A stretch of 64,000 bases of DNA from Chryseobacterium indologenes (GTDB taxonomy: Bacteria; Bacteroidota; Bacteroidia; Flavobacteriales; Weeksellaceae), in NCBI GenBank assembly GCA_016025055.1, contig CP065590.1, forward strand, positions 2,356,001 through 2,420,000, given 5' to 3'. A program made the translations under genes and the position numbers. Below are positions 24,252 to 34,299 of the stretch, piece by piece. Position 1 is the stretch's first letter; each line of letters begins with the position of its first letter. The notes beneath the pieces are model-generated. The model was not told the DNA's origin and did no database searches. It was given only the letters and a program-made list of their open reading frames with translations.

Positions 24252-25907
24252 TTATTGCTTTATCAGTTTTTCAACAACTCTTCGTTGCCCTTCACTGATC
24301 GTAATAATATATTGTCCGGGCAACAGGCTTGAAAGATCAATTTTTTCTTCCGGCATTGCTGTTCCCCTGATGACAGATCGTCCCTGCATACTAATGATTT
24401 CAAAATCAAGCTTTTTATTTTCCACATTTTGAAGGGTTATAACATTTTGGGACGGATTAGGATAGATTTTTACTTCCAATGATGGTAAAGCTTTAACAGC
24501 CTTTGCCGATTTGCCTTCCAATTGGAGTATGGCATTTTTTACATTGGGAAGAGGCCCGATTTTTTGATTGGCAACAGTGCCACCCTGGGGTATTCCTGTA
24601 GAAATTAAAAGGTTCTTCATGGCAGCCGGACTCAGGTACTGACCTGTGGTTTGGCGATAATATGACTGAATCAGCACCGCGGCAGAAGCTACCGTAGGAG
24701 TTGCAGAGCTTGTTCCACTGAAGTAATTGTATGTTCTGTTGTTATCATTATCATATTTGGCATAGGAACCATATCCTGCCGCCAGAACACTGCTTCCCCA
24801 ACCTTGTACATCCACCCGGTTCCCGTATGTGCTGAAACTTAGTTTTGAATGTGTGGTATTTGGTGAACCAGCTCCCACGATAATAGCACCGCTGTTTCCT
24901 CTTGACATATAAGAAGCATAGAAAGGATCATCAAGGTTCTGGTTCCCATTACCTGCTGCTGCAATAATGATTATCCCTGAATCTGTAGCCGCCTTTGTAA
25001 GATCCCAGATTACTTTGTCATATTCTGCAGGGCAATATTGACCGTCTTTACCGCCGGTTTGCATTTCATACAGGATAATATCGCCGGCCTGGGATGCATT
25101 GATGGATCTGCTCACTGCAGCGGCCCTGTTGTAGCCTACAGTGGTCCACTCCATATATCCTTTGATTTCAGAAGCATTGTAGACTGCTCCTGTAAGTCCG
25201 ATATTATCTTTTACAGAACCTAAAATACTGACTACAGCAGTACCGTGATCTCGGTAATTATTATTTGATAATCCGGAATTTGGAGAATATCCTGGTTCCA
25301 GTTGTATTGAGTTTTGATTGGCAAGCATTTCGTGAGTTTTATAAAAACCGTATTCTACATCACGGATTCTTATATTTTGTCCGGTAATCCCTCTCGACCA
25401 GGCATACTTGGCATTGATTCCGGGGTTGTCGTTCAGGTAAGTCTGAAGGTTTTCCAGATCAGGAGTTGCAACAAAAGCATTGATTAACGGAGGTTCTACA
25501 GGAGTACTGCTCATTACTGATGCATATTCAACTTCAGGAAATCTTTCAAGAGCCTGAGCCAGCCTTTGGGCATATTCTTCATTTTGAACGGGAAGGTCAG
25601 CTTTGAATATTCTTTTCAGTTTTTCGACAGATTCAGGAGAATAACCGTTGAGCTTACTGTTTCTTGCCATCTCAGAAAGTTTTTCATCAGTAAAGCCAAG
25701 GTCATAGGTAAATGACATGCTGTTTTCCCTGGCCAATTTTTCCAGCTCAGGGTTTTGTGCAAATGCAGCTTTTGCTGAAGCAATACCTTTTGAAAAACAG
25801 ACATAGATATTGGCTTTTGCATAAGAGTCTCCGTTTGAAGGTTTCTGTGCAAGACAGAGAGAACAGGAGAACATAAACAAAGAGAAAATTTGAATTTTTG
25901 TTTTCAT
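24252..25907 (-). CDS. Secreted subtilisin-family (S8) serine protease with T9SS sorting domain
   Basis: A 551-residue precursor. The signal peptide (MKTKIQIFSLFMFSCSLCLA) is followed by a propeptide region to about 150. The catalytic domain has Asp in IRIRDVEYGF, His in YRDHGTAVVSILG and Ser in SGTSSATPTVASA. The last 75 residues form a type A T9SS sorting domain (VKIYPNPSQNVITLQ ... GQYIITISEGQRR). It is predicted to cross the outer membrane through the type IX system, of which SprA (53248-60348) is the pore. Confidence 0.93.
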   Translation of the reverse strand: MKTKIQIFSLFMFSCSLCLAQKPSNGDSYAKANIYVCFSKGIASAKAAFAQNPELEKLARENSMSFTYDLGFTDEKLSEMARNSKLNGYSPESVEKLKRIFKADLPVQNEEYAQRLAQALERFPEVEYASVMSSTPVEPPLINAFVATPDLENLQTYLNDNPGINAKYAWSRGITGQNIRIRDVEYGFYKTHEMLANQNSIQLEPGYSPNSGLSNNNYRDHGTAVVSILGSVKDNIGLTGAVYNASEIKGYMEWTTVGYNRAAAVSRSINASQAGDIILYEMQTGGKDGQYCPAEYDKVIWDLTKAATDSGIIIIAAAGNGNQNLDDPFYASYMSRGNSGAIIVGAGSPNTTHSKLSFSTYGNRVDVQGWGSSVLAAGYGSYAKYDNDNNRTYNYFSGTSSATPTVASAAVLIQSYYRQTTGQYLSPAAMKNLLISTGIPQGGTVANQKIGPLPNVKNAILQLEGKSAKAVKALPSLEVKIYPNPSQNVITLQNVENKKLDFEIISMQGRSVIRGTAMPEEKIDLSSLLPGQYIITISEGQRRVVEKLIKQ

Positions 25908-26062
25908 ATAAATTTTGTTAAATGGTTGTGGATCAGTTTATGTTTATGTCAAAAATAATAATAAAATTAAAACAAATCACGTTTTTGTGAAATTATTTTA
26001 ATTTGTATGTTTTTTTGGATACATATTAATTCCGTCGGAAAAAATGTTGCGGTAAAGGGCAA

Positions 26063-26097
26063 AAAAATGTCTCACAACATGTGGGAGACATTTTTAA
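26063..26097 (-). terminator. Terminator of the serine hydrolase gene
   Basis: AAAAATGTCTC and GAGACATTTTT pair over 11 bases (26063-26073 with 26085-26095). On the minus strand a T run follows, right after the gene ending at 26102. Confidence 0.8.
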
Positions 26098-26101
26098 TTT
26101 T

Positions 26102-27235
26102 TTATTCGATATATTTTAACTGTAATAATATCCTTCGGATATGTCCGGTAATAAACGCATTATTATTGGTAAGCCAGACAATAGAAATCTGTTTCTCAGG
26201 AATGATAAGAAGATGTGATTTAAAACCTCCCTGATCCCCGGCGTGTTCGATAACCTTTACCTTTTCTTCTGTTTTTATTCCCGTATAAAACCCATTATGA
26301 ACGAACCAGGTTCCGGTATGATCGGCTATTTTATCACTTTTCCAGTTAGCAGGCTTCCATGTGGTTTGGGATTCTTTTATAGTATGACAGTCTGTAAATT
26401 TACATTGTTGAAGAGCTGAAATATATTTCTTTAAATCTTCAACAGAACTCCAGACTCCGCCATTTCCGGCAGCTGCAAAAGTAGGACATTCACCATAATC
26501 ATATTCCTCATAGATATTATTCCTGAGAACATATCCGTGAGCTACCCCTTTGTCTGGGAAACTACCGTCAGTAATGGTTGTGTTTTGCATCCCTGAAGGT
26601 CTGAATATATTTTCTGCAATAAATTGTTGCCATTTTTGATGGCTTGTTTTTTCAATGATCAATGCAAGTCCGTTATACGCAGGATTGGAGTAATTTGATT
26701 TCGTTCCGGGCTCAAATTCCAATGAATCGGTAGATTTTAATGGCTCAAAATTTTCTTTGTCCTTCGCCGTAAGATAAAATATACTGTCTTTGGCAACCTG
26801 TCTGAGATCCGGAAGGCCGGAAGTATGGGTAAGGAGGTGGCGGAGCCTGATATCTGCAACTGCTTTCCTGTTTTTGAAGTCCGGGAAGAATTTCAGAAGA
26901 TGATCTTCTATGGAGAGCTTTTTCTTATTCTGGAGAATCAGAATTCCATAAGACACAAAAGTTTTTGTAATAGAACCAACATTAGATACTGTTTTACTCG
27001 TGAATTTTTCTTTTGTTGTAAGGTCTGCAAGTCCAAATGAATTTTCATAGAGTGTCTTATTGCCCTGTTGAATCAGGATACTGCCTCCGGGACTGTTTTC
27101 ATTAAAGACCTGTGAAAAAGCGGAGTCAAGCTTTGTCTTTAAAAGTTGTTCACGGTCTTGTCCATAACAAGTAAACGCTGTAATGAGAAAGAGTAAAAGA
27201 CAATGTCTTGCCTGTAACTGTAAATGAATAAACAT
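26102..27235 (-). CDS. Serine hydrolase of the beta-lactamase / class C PBP family
   Basis: A 377-residue exported protein (signal HCLLLFLITAFTCYG). The SxxK nucleophile motif is SITK in NVGSITKTFVSYGIL, and the YxN motif is YSN in TKSNYSNPAYNGL. The KTG-equivalent region is HAGDQGGFKSHLL near the C-terminus, with His in place of Lys. This fits esterase or D-Ala-peptidase-like enzymes rather than a true AmpC. It lies alone between a terminator and the gene pair at 27264. Confidence 0.88.
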   Translation of the reverse strand: MFIHLQLQARHCLLLFLITAFTCYGQDREQLLKTKLDSAFSQVFNENSPGGSILIQQGNKTLYENSFGLADLTTKEKFTSKTVSNVGSITKTFVSYGILILQNKKKLSIEDHLLKFFPDFKNRKAVADIRLRHLLTHTSGLPDLRQVAKDSIFYLTAKDKENFEPLKSTDSLEFEPGTKSNYSNPAYNGLALIIEKTSHQKWQQFIAENIFRPSGMQNTTITDGSFPDKGVAHGYVLRNNIYEEYDYGECPTFAAAGNGGVWSSVEDLKKYISALQQCKFTDCHTIKESQTTWKPANWKSDKIADHTGTWFVHNGFYTGIKTEEKVKVIEHAGDQGGFKSHLLIIPEKQISIVWLTNNNAFITGHIRRILLQLKYIE

Positions 27236-27263
27236 GGTTTTTGTAGTTGTGATTGTATGTTTT

Positions 27264-27856
27264 TTATAATTCTGATTCCTCTTTTTTATCTTTGTGATAA
27301 AAGATATTTTTTTTATTCATGATTTCGTATTCAATTCCTAGGCTGTCTTTATCGACGCTTACCAGTTTTGCCTTCTGAATGGGCTGTGCTTCTCCCGCTA
27401 TATCATTGGTGAAATGATCCTGAAAAACTTTTTCCACAATCTCCAAATAGGGCACTTTATATATTTCTTTTTCCACAATGCCTTCGTTTTTGTAGATATA
27501 CACTTTAGGTTTATCCAGGACATTCCGACGCGTTCTTTCAATTCTATAGATCTTGTTAAGTTGTATCTGCTGATAATCATCCAATGTTGAAAAGTAATTG
27601 ACCAAAGCGAAAAAAGGAATCATCATAGGTAACATGCTCAAAAGAACAGAGAAAATGAGAACGGCAAAATATGCCTTGACAACTTTTTTCTCCAAAACCT
27701 CAGGATGATCAATAAGGTCATTGCGAGCCACATCCAATTGATGATTTTATCCGTGTAATATCCGGAAAAGCTATACTGGTTTAAAGATAAAACAACTTCA
27801 GCAAGGAAAACCAGGCTGATAAAAGCATAAAGAAGGAGAATATTTTTATTGCTCAT
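27264..27856 (-). pseudogene. Membrane protein of unknown function, frameshifted
   Basis: From the ATG at 27856 the first frame reads MSNKNILLLYAFISLVFLAE and reaches LLIILRFWRKK. It then drifts into a short unrelated tail. The second frame resumes VVKAYFAVLIFSVLLSMLPM and runs to 27264. One extra T in the T6 run at 27684-27689 (A on the coding strand) would join them into one protein of about 197 residues with three membrane segments and a soluble C-terminus (VEKEIYKVPYLEIVEKVFQD). No known family. Confidence 0.72.
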
Positions 27857-27869
27857 TGTTATCCTGCGA

Positions 27870-28319
27870 TCAGTTTTTGGTAATTGAATCCATAACAATG
27901 GTTACAGGACCGTCATTGATGAGGGATACTTTCATATCTGCCCCGAAGATTCCGCTGGCTGTTTTCAGTCCTGATTTGGCTAGTTCTTCTTTGAAATAAT
28001 CAAACAAAGGAACAGCCTTATCAGGTTTTGCCGCTTTGATGAATGAAGGGCGGTTTCCCTTTTTATAATCGGCAATCAGGGTAAACTGGCTGATGCACAG
28101 AATTTCTCCTGAAATATCTTTTACGGAAAGATTCAGTTTCCCGTCTTCATCGCTAAAGACCCTGAGATTTAAAACCTTTTGAACCAGCCATTCTGCATCT
28201 GCTTTTTCATCATTTTCATCAATACCAACCAGCAGCATTAAGCCTTTTCCGATTTCTCCTGCGATTTTTCCGTCTACTTTTACATTAGCTTCCGAAACTC
28301 TTTGTATAACGATCTTCAT
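27870..28319 (-). CDS. dtd: D-aminoacyl-tRNA deacylase
   Basis: A 149-residue cytoplasmic enzyme of normal family length. It starts MKIVIQRVSEANVKVDGKIA. The catalytic SQFTL motif is in ISGEILCISQFTLIADYKKG, and the Gly-cis-Pro motif is seen as NDGPVTIVMDS near the C-terminus. It hydrolyses D-amino acids wrongly charged to tRNA. It ends 13 bases before the frameshifted membrane gene and may be co-transcribed with it. Confidence 0.95.
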   Translation of the reverse strand: MKIVIQRVSEANVKVDGKIAGEIGKGLMLLVGIDENDEKADAEWLVQKVLNLRVFSDEDGKLNLSVKDISGEILCISQFTLIADYKKGNRPSFIKAAKPDKAVPLFDYFKEELAKSGLKTASGIFGADMKVSLINDGPVTIVMDSITKN

Positions 28320-28626
28320 TTTTAATTGTACTATGTATTTTGTGTTTTCTTATAAAAAGAATGGAAGCAAAAATACTAAGAATACTGATAATGATTTGAT
28401 CTTATTATTCAAAAGAATCATTTCTGAATTGTGAGCTCCATTGCTATCCTGGTTTTTAAGAAATGCCTATTTCATTGTATATGTTTTATAGATAAAAATA
28501 CTGTTTTTTATTCATATCATTGCGCATCGTGATTTCCATAGTGGATATGAGCAGAATTGTCCTGGATCCCGCAATGTTGAAATCAGAGATATTGACAAAA
28601 ATAAAAGATTAAAACGATATCATACC
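28320..28626. other. 307-base gap between divergent genes
   Basis: I see no small gene or stable hairpin here. It separates dtd (leftward) from the GLPGLI gene (rightward) and presumably holds both promoters, but no clear TAnnTTTG box stands out. Confidence 0.5.
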
Positions 28627-29460
28627 ATGAAGAAAATGCTTATTTTACTGTTATTGACCTTTCACTACTTGCTATCGGCCCAGAATGACCGTTTTATTTA
28701 TGAAGTGGAGTATAAGAAAGATTCAATTTCCGGTAAAACCGATAAGGAGAATTATTATTTGGAAATAACAAAAGAAAATGCCGTTTATTACAACAGACAG
28801 TATTACGTAAGAGATTCTATATTTGAAACGACAGGAATACAGGGTTATAAGGGATTCAGATTAACTTCATTTTTAACAAAAAAATTGAACGCTCCTTCAT
28901 ACGAGAATTATGAATATATCGGTGACGTCAATTTTTACAAAGTAGAGGAGCCGGTACATCTTGACTGGAAGATGGCAAGTGATACAAAGGTGATTAATGA
29001 TCTCAGAGTACAAAAGGCTGAAACGTGCTTTGGGGGAAGAACCTGGACTGCCTGGTTTACCCAGGAAATTCCATTTTCGTATGGCCCCTATAAATTCAAT
29101 GGTTTACCAGGTCTGATTGTGGAATTGTATGATTCTAAAAAGAATTATGTTTTCCGGCTCGTTAAAAGTGAAAAAATTGTAGCAAACTATAAAAGTTACA
29201 CCTTGAATGAGTACAGCAAAGGAGCGGTGTCAACCAATTACAAGAAGTTGTCTCAACTGAAGGTAGAGATTTATAAAGATCCTTTTAAATATGTTTTTAA
29301 TGGCAGATTAAGCATTCCCGAAGGGAAAAAACTACTACTTGAAGACGGAACGGTGCTGAGTAAGGATGAATTAAAACCTGCAGAGAAAAGGGAGCGAGAA
29401 AAGATCAGGTCGTTCAATAATCCGATCGAGCTGGATAAAGCGGTCAAATACCCGGACTAA
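28627..29460 (+). CDS. GLPGLI family protein
   Basis: A 277-residue exported protein (signal MKKMLILLLLTFHYLLSA). The family name motif is literal in YGPYKFNGLPGLIVELYDSK (about residues 155-174), preceded by TAWFTQEIPFSYGP. GLPGLI proteins are periplasmic or outer-membrane proteins of Bacteroidetes with no assigned function, often next to TonB-dependent receptors; none is near here. The C-terminus is charged. Confidence 0.92.
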   Translation: MKKMLILLLLTFHYLLSAQNDRFIYEVEYKKDSISGKTDKENYYLEITKENAVYYNRQYYVRDSIFETTGIQGYKGFRLTSFLTKKLNAPSYENYEYIGDVNFYKVEEPVHLDWKMASDTKVINDLRVQKAETCFGGRTWTAWFTQEIPFSYGPYKFNGLPGLIVELYDSKKNYVFRLVKSEKIVANYKSYTLNEYSKGAVSTNYKKLSQLKVEIYKDPFKYVFNGRLSIPEGKKLLLEDGTVLSKDELKPAEKREREKIRSFNNPIELDKAVKYPD

Positions 29461-29462
29461 AT

Positions 29463-29494
29463 AAAAAACCACAATAATTGTATTGTGGTTTTTT
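29463..29494. terminator. Bidirectional terminator
   Basis: AAAAAACCACAATA pairs perfectly with TATTGTGGTTTTTT around ATTG (29463-29494), between genes converging at 29460 and 29505. Confidence 0.9.
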
Positions 29495-29504
29495 ATTTAC
29501 TTTA

Positions 29505-29963
29505 TTAGTAATAAATATGTAAAACTTTGGTTGTAGGATCAAAATCATAGGTGTTATAAGTCTTTGGTGGAAGAGAGGTTTTGGAACCGGATTCCGGTTG
29601 CCCGGTTCTGAGAATCCATGTGCTGTTATCCTTCGGACATATGATGGCAATATTATTTTTCACCTCAAGAGTCGTGTTGTTATCCGGACATATGTGAGGT
29701 GCATTCCTGTCATATACTTTGAATGCATTTCCTACACGAACTATAATTAATCCTCGGGTTCCCGATTGCTGCTCATTCACATACACCCAGCCGTTGTCAT
29801 AGTTCAGATTATTGTAAGCCGGAAGGTTTAGATTCAAAGTAACGTTGATCGGGTTATTGGGAAAGCAGCTTACGGTATCTTCTCTGCTTCCGCAAGAGTT
29901 TATGTATAATGAACTGGAAATCAACAGGATGAAAATAGATAATATAGAAAAAGTTTTTTTCAT
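29505..29963 (-). CDS. Rieske-like lipoprotein lacking canonical cluster ligands
   Basis: A 152-residue lipoprotein (SLYINSCGSRED, Cys near 24). The rest follows a Rieske fold order: YDRNAPHICPDNNTTLEV and IAIICPKDNSTWILRTGQPE. Canonical ligands are CxH and CxxH. Here the first pair reads A-P-H and the second C-P-K-D, so a 2Fe-2S cluster is unlikely to form. It may keep the fold for another purpose. Function unknown. Confidence 0.7.
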   Translation of the reverse strand: MKKTFSILSIFILLISSSLYINSCGSREDTVSCFPNNPINVTLNLNLPAYNNLNYDNGWVYVNEQQSGTRGLIIVRVGNAFKVYDRNAPHICPDNNTTLEVKNNIAIICPKDNSTWILRTGQPESGSKTSLPPKTYNTYDFDPTTKVLHIYY

Positions 29964-30073
29964 TTCAATTTAAATTTTTATATATTTGTAAAAATTAAAC
30001 GATTATAACACGTAAAACATTGTCCGGCAAATGTCGGATTATTTTTTTATACTAAAACTAAATTTTGAAAATT

Positions 30074-30544
30074 ATGGCAAGCTATGTAACAAAGGAGGGC
30101 CTGGAGAAAATGAAAGCTGAGCTGGAACAGTTGGAAACTGTGGAAAGACCAAAAATTACTCAGCAGATCGCAGAAGCAAGAGACAAAGGAGATTTGTCTG
30201 AAAATGCAGAATATGATGCGGCTAAAGAGGCTCAGGGAATGCTTGAAATGAGAATTTCCAAGCTGAAAGATGTAATCTCTACTTCTAAAATTATAGACGA
30301 AAGCCAATTAGATACTTCAAAAGTTTCCATCTTAACGACTGTGAAACTTAAAAATAATGCTACCAAACAAGAGCAGGTATTTAAATTGGTACCAGATAAC
30401 GAAAGTGACCTGAAAACAGGAAAGATTTCTGTAAACACTCCGATTGCAAAAGGACTGCTGGGAAAAGCTGTAGGTGAAACTGCAGAAATTACTCTACCCA
30501 ACGGAAACAAACTTTCTTTTGAAGTATTAGACATTACACTATAG
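30074..30544 (+). CDS. greA: Transcription elongation factor GreA
   Basis: A 156-residue protein from the ATG at 30074 (MASYVTKEGLEKMKAELEQL). The N-terminal coiled coil carries the acidic tip AEARDKGDLSENAEYDAA that enters the RNA polymerase secondary channel. The C-terminal domain includes GLLGKAVGETAEITLPNGNK. GreA rescues backtracked polymerase by stimulating transcript cleavage. The upstream region has a TATATTTG box at 29981 and a small hairpin followed by T7 near 30024-30052, a possible attenuator. Confidence 0.95.
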   Translation: MASYVTKEGLEKMKAELEQLETVERPKITQQIAEARDKGDLSENAEYDAAKEAQGMLEMRISKLKDVISTSKIIDESQLDTSKVSILTTVKLKNNATKQEQVFKLVPDNESDLKTGKISVNTPIAKGLLGKAVGETAEITLPNGNKLSFEVLDITL

Positions 30545-30586
30545 TCTGATATCATCTTAGATTTCTAACCTCTAACTTCTATATAA

Positions 30587-30975
30587 ATGAGCACTATATT
30601 CACAAAAATTATCAACGGCGAAATTCCCTCGTATACCATTGCAGAAGATGAAAATTTTATCGCTTTCTTAGACGCAATGCCGCTGGTGAAAGGACATACC
30701 CTGGTAGTTCCTAAAAAGAAGTGGATCTGATTTTTGATCTTGACAGTGAAGAATACAAAAACCTTTGGGGATTTGCCCAAGAGGTAGCCAAGAAGATCAA
30801 AACTGCAATTCCATGTGTAAGAGTAGGAGTAGCGGTAGTAGGACTTGAAGTACCCCATGCTCATATCCATCTGATTCCTTTAAACAAGATGGAAGACATG
30901 AACTTCAGAAATGAAAGATTAAAATTAACGAACGAAGAATATACAGAGATTCAAAACTCAATTATTAATTCTTAA
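30587..30975 (+). pseudogene. HIT-family (HinT-like) nucleotide hydrolase, frameshifted
   Basis: The N-terminal frame from the ATG at 30587 reads MSTIFTKIINGEIPSYTIAE and FIAFLDAMPLVKGHTLVVPKK. It then leaves the family at 30718. The other frame resumes EVDLIFDLDSEEYKNLWGFA and contains the catalytic histidine triad HAHIHLIP. One A missing from the run at 30713-30717 explains it; the restored protein has 129 residues, the normal length. HIT proteins hydrolyse nucleoside phosphoramidates. It follows greA by 42 bases. Probably a sequencing error. Confidence 0.9.
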
Positions 30976-30980
30976 CCAAC

Positions 30981-31020
30981 AGAAAATCGTAAAAAAGAAA
31001 TTTTTTACGATTTTCTTTAA
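30981..31020 (+). terminator. Long perfect terminator after the HIT gene
   Basis: AGAAAATCGTAAAAAA and TTTTTTACGATTTTCT pair over 16 bases with a GAAA loop (30981-31016). Confidence 0.88.
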
Positions 31021-31042
31021 CATATACATATTATTATATCAT

Positions 31043-32230
31043 ATGAATTCAAACCAGTGTTCTTTCTGCGGTAGAAAAAGAAATGAAGTACAGATGCTGA
31101 TTTCCGGGCAGAACGGTTTTATTTGTGAAAATTGTATAGAACAGGCACATGCTATTGTAAAAGATGGTGCTTCCAAAGCGGGATATGCTCCGGCAGAAAG
31201 TATGGAAGAACTTAAAAAGCCGAAAGTGATCAAGGAATTCCTGGATCAGTACGTGATCGGGCAAGATCAGGCAAAGAAGCAGCTTTCCATTGCTGTTTAC
31301 AATCATTACAAAAGATTGCTGCATGCCCAGGATGAAAACAGAGAAGTAGAGCTTGAAAAGTCAAATATCATCATGATAGGGGAGACCGGAACAGGAAAAA
31401 CTTTGCTGGCGAAAACAATTGCCAGAGAGCTGAATGTTCCTTTCTGTATCGTTGATGCTACTATTTTAACAGAAGCAGGTTACGTAGGAGAAGATGTGGA
31501 AAGTATCCTGTCAAGACTGTTGATGGTAGCAGATTATGATGTGGAAAAAGCAGAAAAAGGAATTGTCTTTATTGATGAGATCGATAAAATTGCAAGAAAA
31601 TCAGATAATCCAAGTATTACCAGAGATGTTTCCGGAGAAGGAGTACAACAGGGGCTGCTGAAGTTGCTGGAAGGAAGTATTGTAAACGTTCCGCCGCAGG
31701 GAGGCAGAAAACACCCGGACCAAAAGTACATTCAGGTGAATACCCAGAATATCCTGTTTATTGCAGGAGGGGCTTTTGACGGGATCAAAGAGATCATCGA
31801 AAGAAGAATGAATAAGCAGGCCATTGGGTTTAGCTCTGAAAAAATCAATAAAGTAGATGAGGATGAATATGTATTAACAAATATTAATGCAGTCGATCTT
31901 CGATCTTTCGGATTAATTCCCGAACTTTTAGGAAGATTTCCGATCATTACTTACCTCGATAAACTCACGAAAGAGACTCTGGTAAGAATCATGAAGGAAC
32001 CAAAAAATTCAATCGTGAACCAATTTGTTGAACTTTTCAAGATGGATGGCACAGATTTGGTAATTACCGACGGGGCAATTGAAAAAATTGTTGAAGAAAC
32101 AATTGAAAAGGGATTAGGAGCCAGAGGGTTGAGAGGAACTACGGAAAAAGTTCTGGAGGACTATATGTTTTCAATTGGAGAAGAGAAAAATATTATCCTT
32201 TCCGAAGATAATATTTTGATTAATAGATAA
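31043..32230 (+). CDS. clpX: ATP-dependent Clp protease ATP-binding subunit ClpX
   Basis: A 395-residue AAA+ unfoldase. The N-terminal zinc-binding domain has CSFC and CENC (residues 6-31). Walker A is GETGTGKT, Walker B is [12 protein letters not shown], and the arginine-finger region is [16 protein letters not shown]. It feeds substrates to the ClpP protease. The start at 31043 gives the standard N-terminus. No clpP is nearby. Confidence 0.96.
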   Translation: MNSNQCSFCGRKRNEVQMLISGQNGFICENCIEQAHAIVKDGASKAGYAPAESMEELKKPKVIKEFLDQYVIGQDQAKKQLSIAVYNHYKRLLHAQDENREVELEKSNIIMIGETGTGKTLLAKTIARELNVPFCIVDATILTEAGYVGEDVESILSRLLMVADYDVEKAEKGIVFIDEIDKIARKSDNPSITRDVSGEGVQQGLLKLLEGSIVNVPPQGGRKHPDQKYIQVNTQNILFIAGGAFDGIKEIIERRMNKQAIGFSSEKINKVDEDEYVLTNINAVDLRSFGLIPELLGRFPIITYLDKLTKETLVRIMKEPKNSIVNQFVELFKMDGTDLVITDGAIEKIVEETIEKGLGARGLRGTTEKVLEDYMFSIGEEKNIILSEDNILINR

Positions 32231-32260
32231 AATATTTTTTTTTTTTTTGGAAAAAAATAA

Positions 32261-32268
32261 TACCTTTG
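32261..32268 (+). promoter_or_regulatory. Candidate -7 box TACCTTTG for the surface-protein operon
   Basis: TACCTTTG matches TAnnTTTG and lies 41 bases before the ATG at 32309. The expected -33 TTG is not clear because a long T run precedes it. Confidence 0.5.
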
Positions 32269-32308
32269 CGGGTGAAGATTGTATTAACACACAAATATAA
32301 TTTATACA

Positions 32309-34294
32309 ATGAGAAAAAGTTTATTTGCTATAGGTCTTTTAGCCGTTAGCTATTCTGTTCAGGCGCAGAATGTTCTATGTCATGTAGACACTAACGCTAA
32401 TATGTATGTGAGCGAAGGCACCCTAGTGTATAGCGGTGGCGGTGTACAAACAAGAGGTAATGGCCTTTTGGATCTACACGGAAACATGATGGTTGTAGGA
32501 TCAACTACAGACGCCTTTAAAACAATTGATGCATCCGGTGCAGATAAAACTGACGGAGGAAACATCATTGTAAGGCTGAATGATCCCGCCAATTATGCAA
32601 CCTCTACTTATGGCCAGTTATATATTCAAGGTTTATCCCAAGCCGGAATTACTGGTGTTGTAAGTAAGGAATACAGAACTAACAAACAGGGTGACGGAAA
32701 CTACTTCCAACAAATTGCCCTTCCTTTCTTTGGTAAAACATTCAATTCATTATCTACTGAACTAGGCAAAACTTTTGGAACTACCAGAAGTGTAAACAAT
32801 GCCAATTCTGTAAATAATGATTTGATCTTAAAATGGAATAACACAAGTGCTGTGTCTGACCATTTTACCAACCTTGCCAATACGACATCTGACGGTTCCG
32901 GATACTATATGTTAGGGTCTAGAAATAACAACCTGAACTTAAGTGCTCCTGCAACGGGTAATGTATTTACTCTTACAGGAAAGCCGTATGCAGAATTTGC
33001 AGCTCCTGTTAACTTACAAAACGCAGGAAATGTAAATTTTGGACCTAACGGAACTTACAAAAACTCTTATCAGGAATATTACTATACCTATATCCAGGAT
33101 CAGTTTGACCTTCCTAATGGTTCTTGGACAGGAACTTACGGTAAAAATATTTACCAGTTCGGTAATCCATTCTTAACCAATTTAGATTTATCTAAAATCG
33201 GGTATATTGAGAACGGAACAATTACAGACGGGAATAACATTACCAACATTATGGGTATTGAATACACCTCAGGTAATGTAGTTACTCAAAATTCAGGTGG
33301 TTCTTCTGCAACTTATACCACAGGGGCCCAGATTCAGACGTTTGCTTTGAATGGTGTTCCGGTAGGAGATACAGGATTGATCATCAAGCCAATGCAGCCA
33401 TTTATTATCAAGCTTAGGGATAATACAGCTCAAACTTTAAACTTCAACACGCTTAGAAGATTCAAAGATGTTGTTAGAGCAAACGGAGTTGATTATAACG
33501 TTAATGCTGCAAAGATGAGCAATGGAGGAAGCAAGACAGACAGAGGAACTGTAAAGCAACTAGGGGTTATTGGTCTTGATGCTAATAAAAACGAAATTGC
33601 AAGAACTTACTATGTAGTTACTCCTACTTCAGCTACTGGTCACCAGACTTCTATTGCCAGTACTGTACAGGCTGCTGCGACTCCAATGAACCTAATCGGA
33701 ACTTTTGAAGAAGCGGTGAACGGAGGATATGATAATAACTATACTGGTCAGTATTGGTTATATATCAATGAAGCCAATGAAAGTGATTTCCAAGGTAAAA
33801 ATGTAATGCTTGTAAATTATGATCAGACTAAGATCAAGTATTACAAGTTTGAAATAAAAGAAAATGCTGAACCAATTCCTGCAGGAGCACACCAGCTTTC
33901 TGCCGGTATAGGATTCTATTTCAAAGCTGAAAACGGAACTGTACAGCAGGCTAAACAAGGAGATATTGTTCCTGTAACTCATGAGGAGTATAATTTATAC
34001 TACGGAGAGCCTAATAACGGTACGTTAGCAATTGATAAAAAAGAAGCAAGACCTTCAAGAACAGCGGTGGTTTACAATCCGGCAATTACAAACTATATTG
34101 TCAGATTTGATCCAAACTGGAAAAAAGCAGATATTGAAGTTTATGATATGAGCGGTAAACTGGTAATCTCCAAAAAGGCGGTTGATGCATCCAGAGATTT
34201 TGTAATTGAGCTCGATAGCTCTGTTAAAAACTCTTACGTTGTAAAAATTGTCTCTGATAAAGGAGAAACTGTTAACACTAAAATCTTAAAATAA
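32309..34294 (+). CDS. T9SS type A sorting domain-containing surface protein
   Basis: A 661-residue secreted protein. Signal peptide MRKSLFAIGLLAVSYSVQAQ. A long Asn/Gly/Thr-rich beta region follows with no catalytic motif. The final 75 residues carry a T9SS sorting domain (ADIEVYDMSGKLVISKKAVD, end VNTKILK). It is probably anchored on the cell surface. The Gly-rich small gene follows after 5 bases, so the two are one operon. Large size and abundant Asn suggest a structural or adhesive role; this is inference. Confidence 0.87.
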   Translation: MRKSLFAIGLLAVSYSVQAQNVLCHVDTNANMYVSEGTLVYSGGGVQTRGNGLLDLHGNMMVVGSTTDAFKTIDASGADKTDGGNIIVRLNDPANYATSTYGQLYIQGLSQAGITGVVSKEYRTNKQGDGNYFQQIALPFFGKTFNSLSTELGKTFGTTRSVNNANSVNNDLILKWNNTSAVSDHFTNLANTTSDGSGYYMLGSRNNNLNLSAPATGNVFTLTGKPYAEFAAPVNLQNAGNVNFGPNGTYKNSYQEYYYTYIQDQFDLPNGSWTGTYGKNIYQFGNPFLTNLDLSKIGYIENGTITDGNNITNIMGIEYTSGNVVTQNSGGSSATYTTGAQIQTFALNGVPVGDTGLIIKPMQPFIIKLRDNTAQTLNFNTLRRFKDVVRANGVDYNVNAAKMSNGGSKTDRGTVKQLGVIGLDANKNEIARTYYVVTPTSATGHQTSIASTVQAAATPMNLIGTFEEAVNGGYDNNYTGQYWLYINEANESDFQGKNVMLVNYDQTKIKYYKFEIKENAEPIPAGAHQLSAGIGFYFKAENGTVQQAKQGDIVPVTHEEYNLYYGEPNNGTLAIDKKEARPSRTAVVYNPAITNYIVRFDPNWKKADIEVYDMSGKLVISKKAVDASRDFVIELDSSVKNSYVVKIVSDKGETVNTKILK

Positions 34295-34299
34295 ACAAT

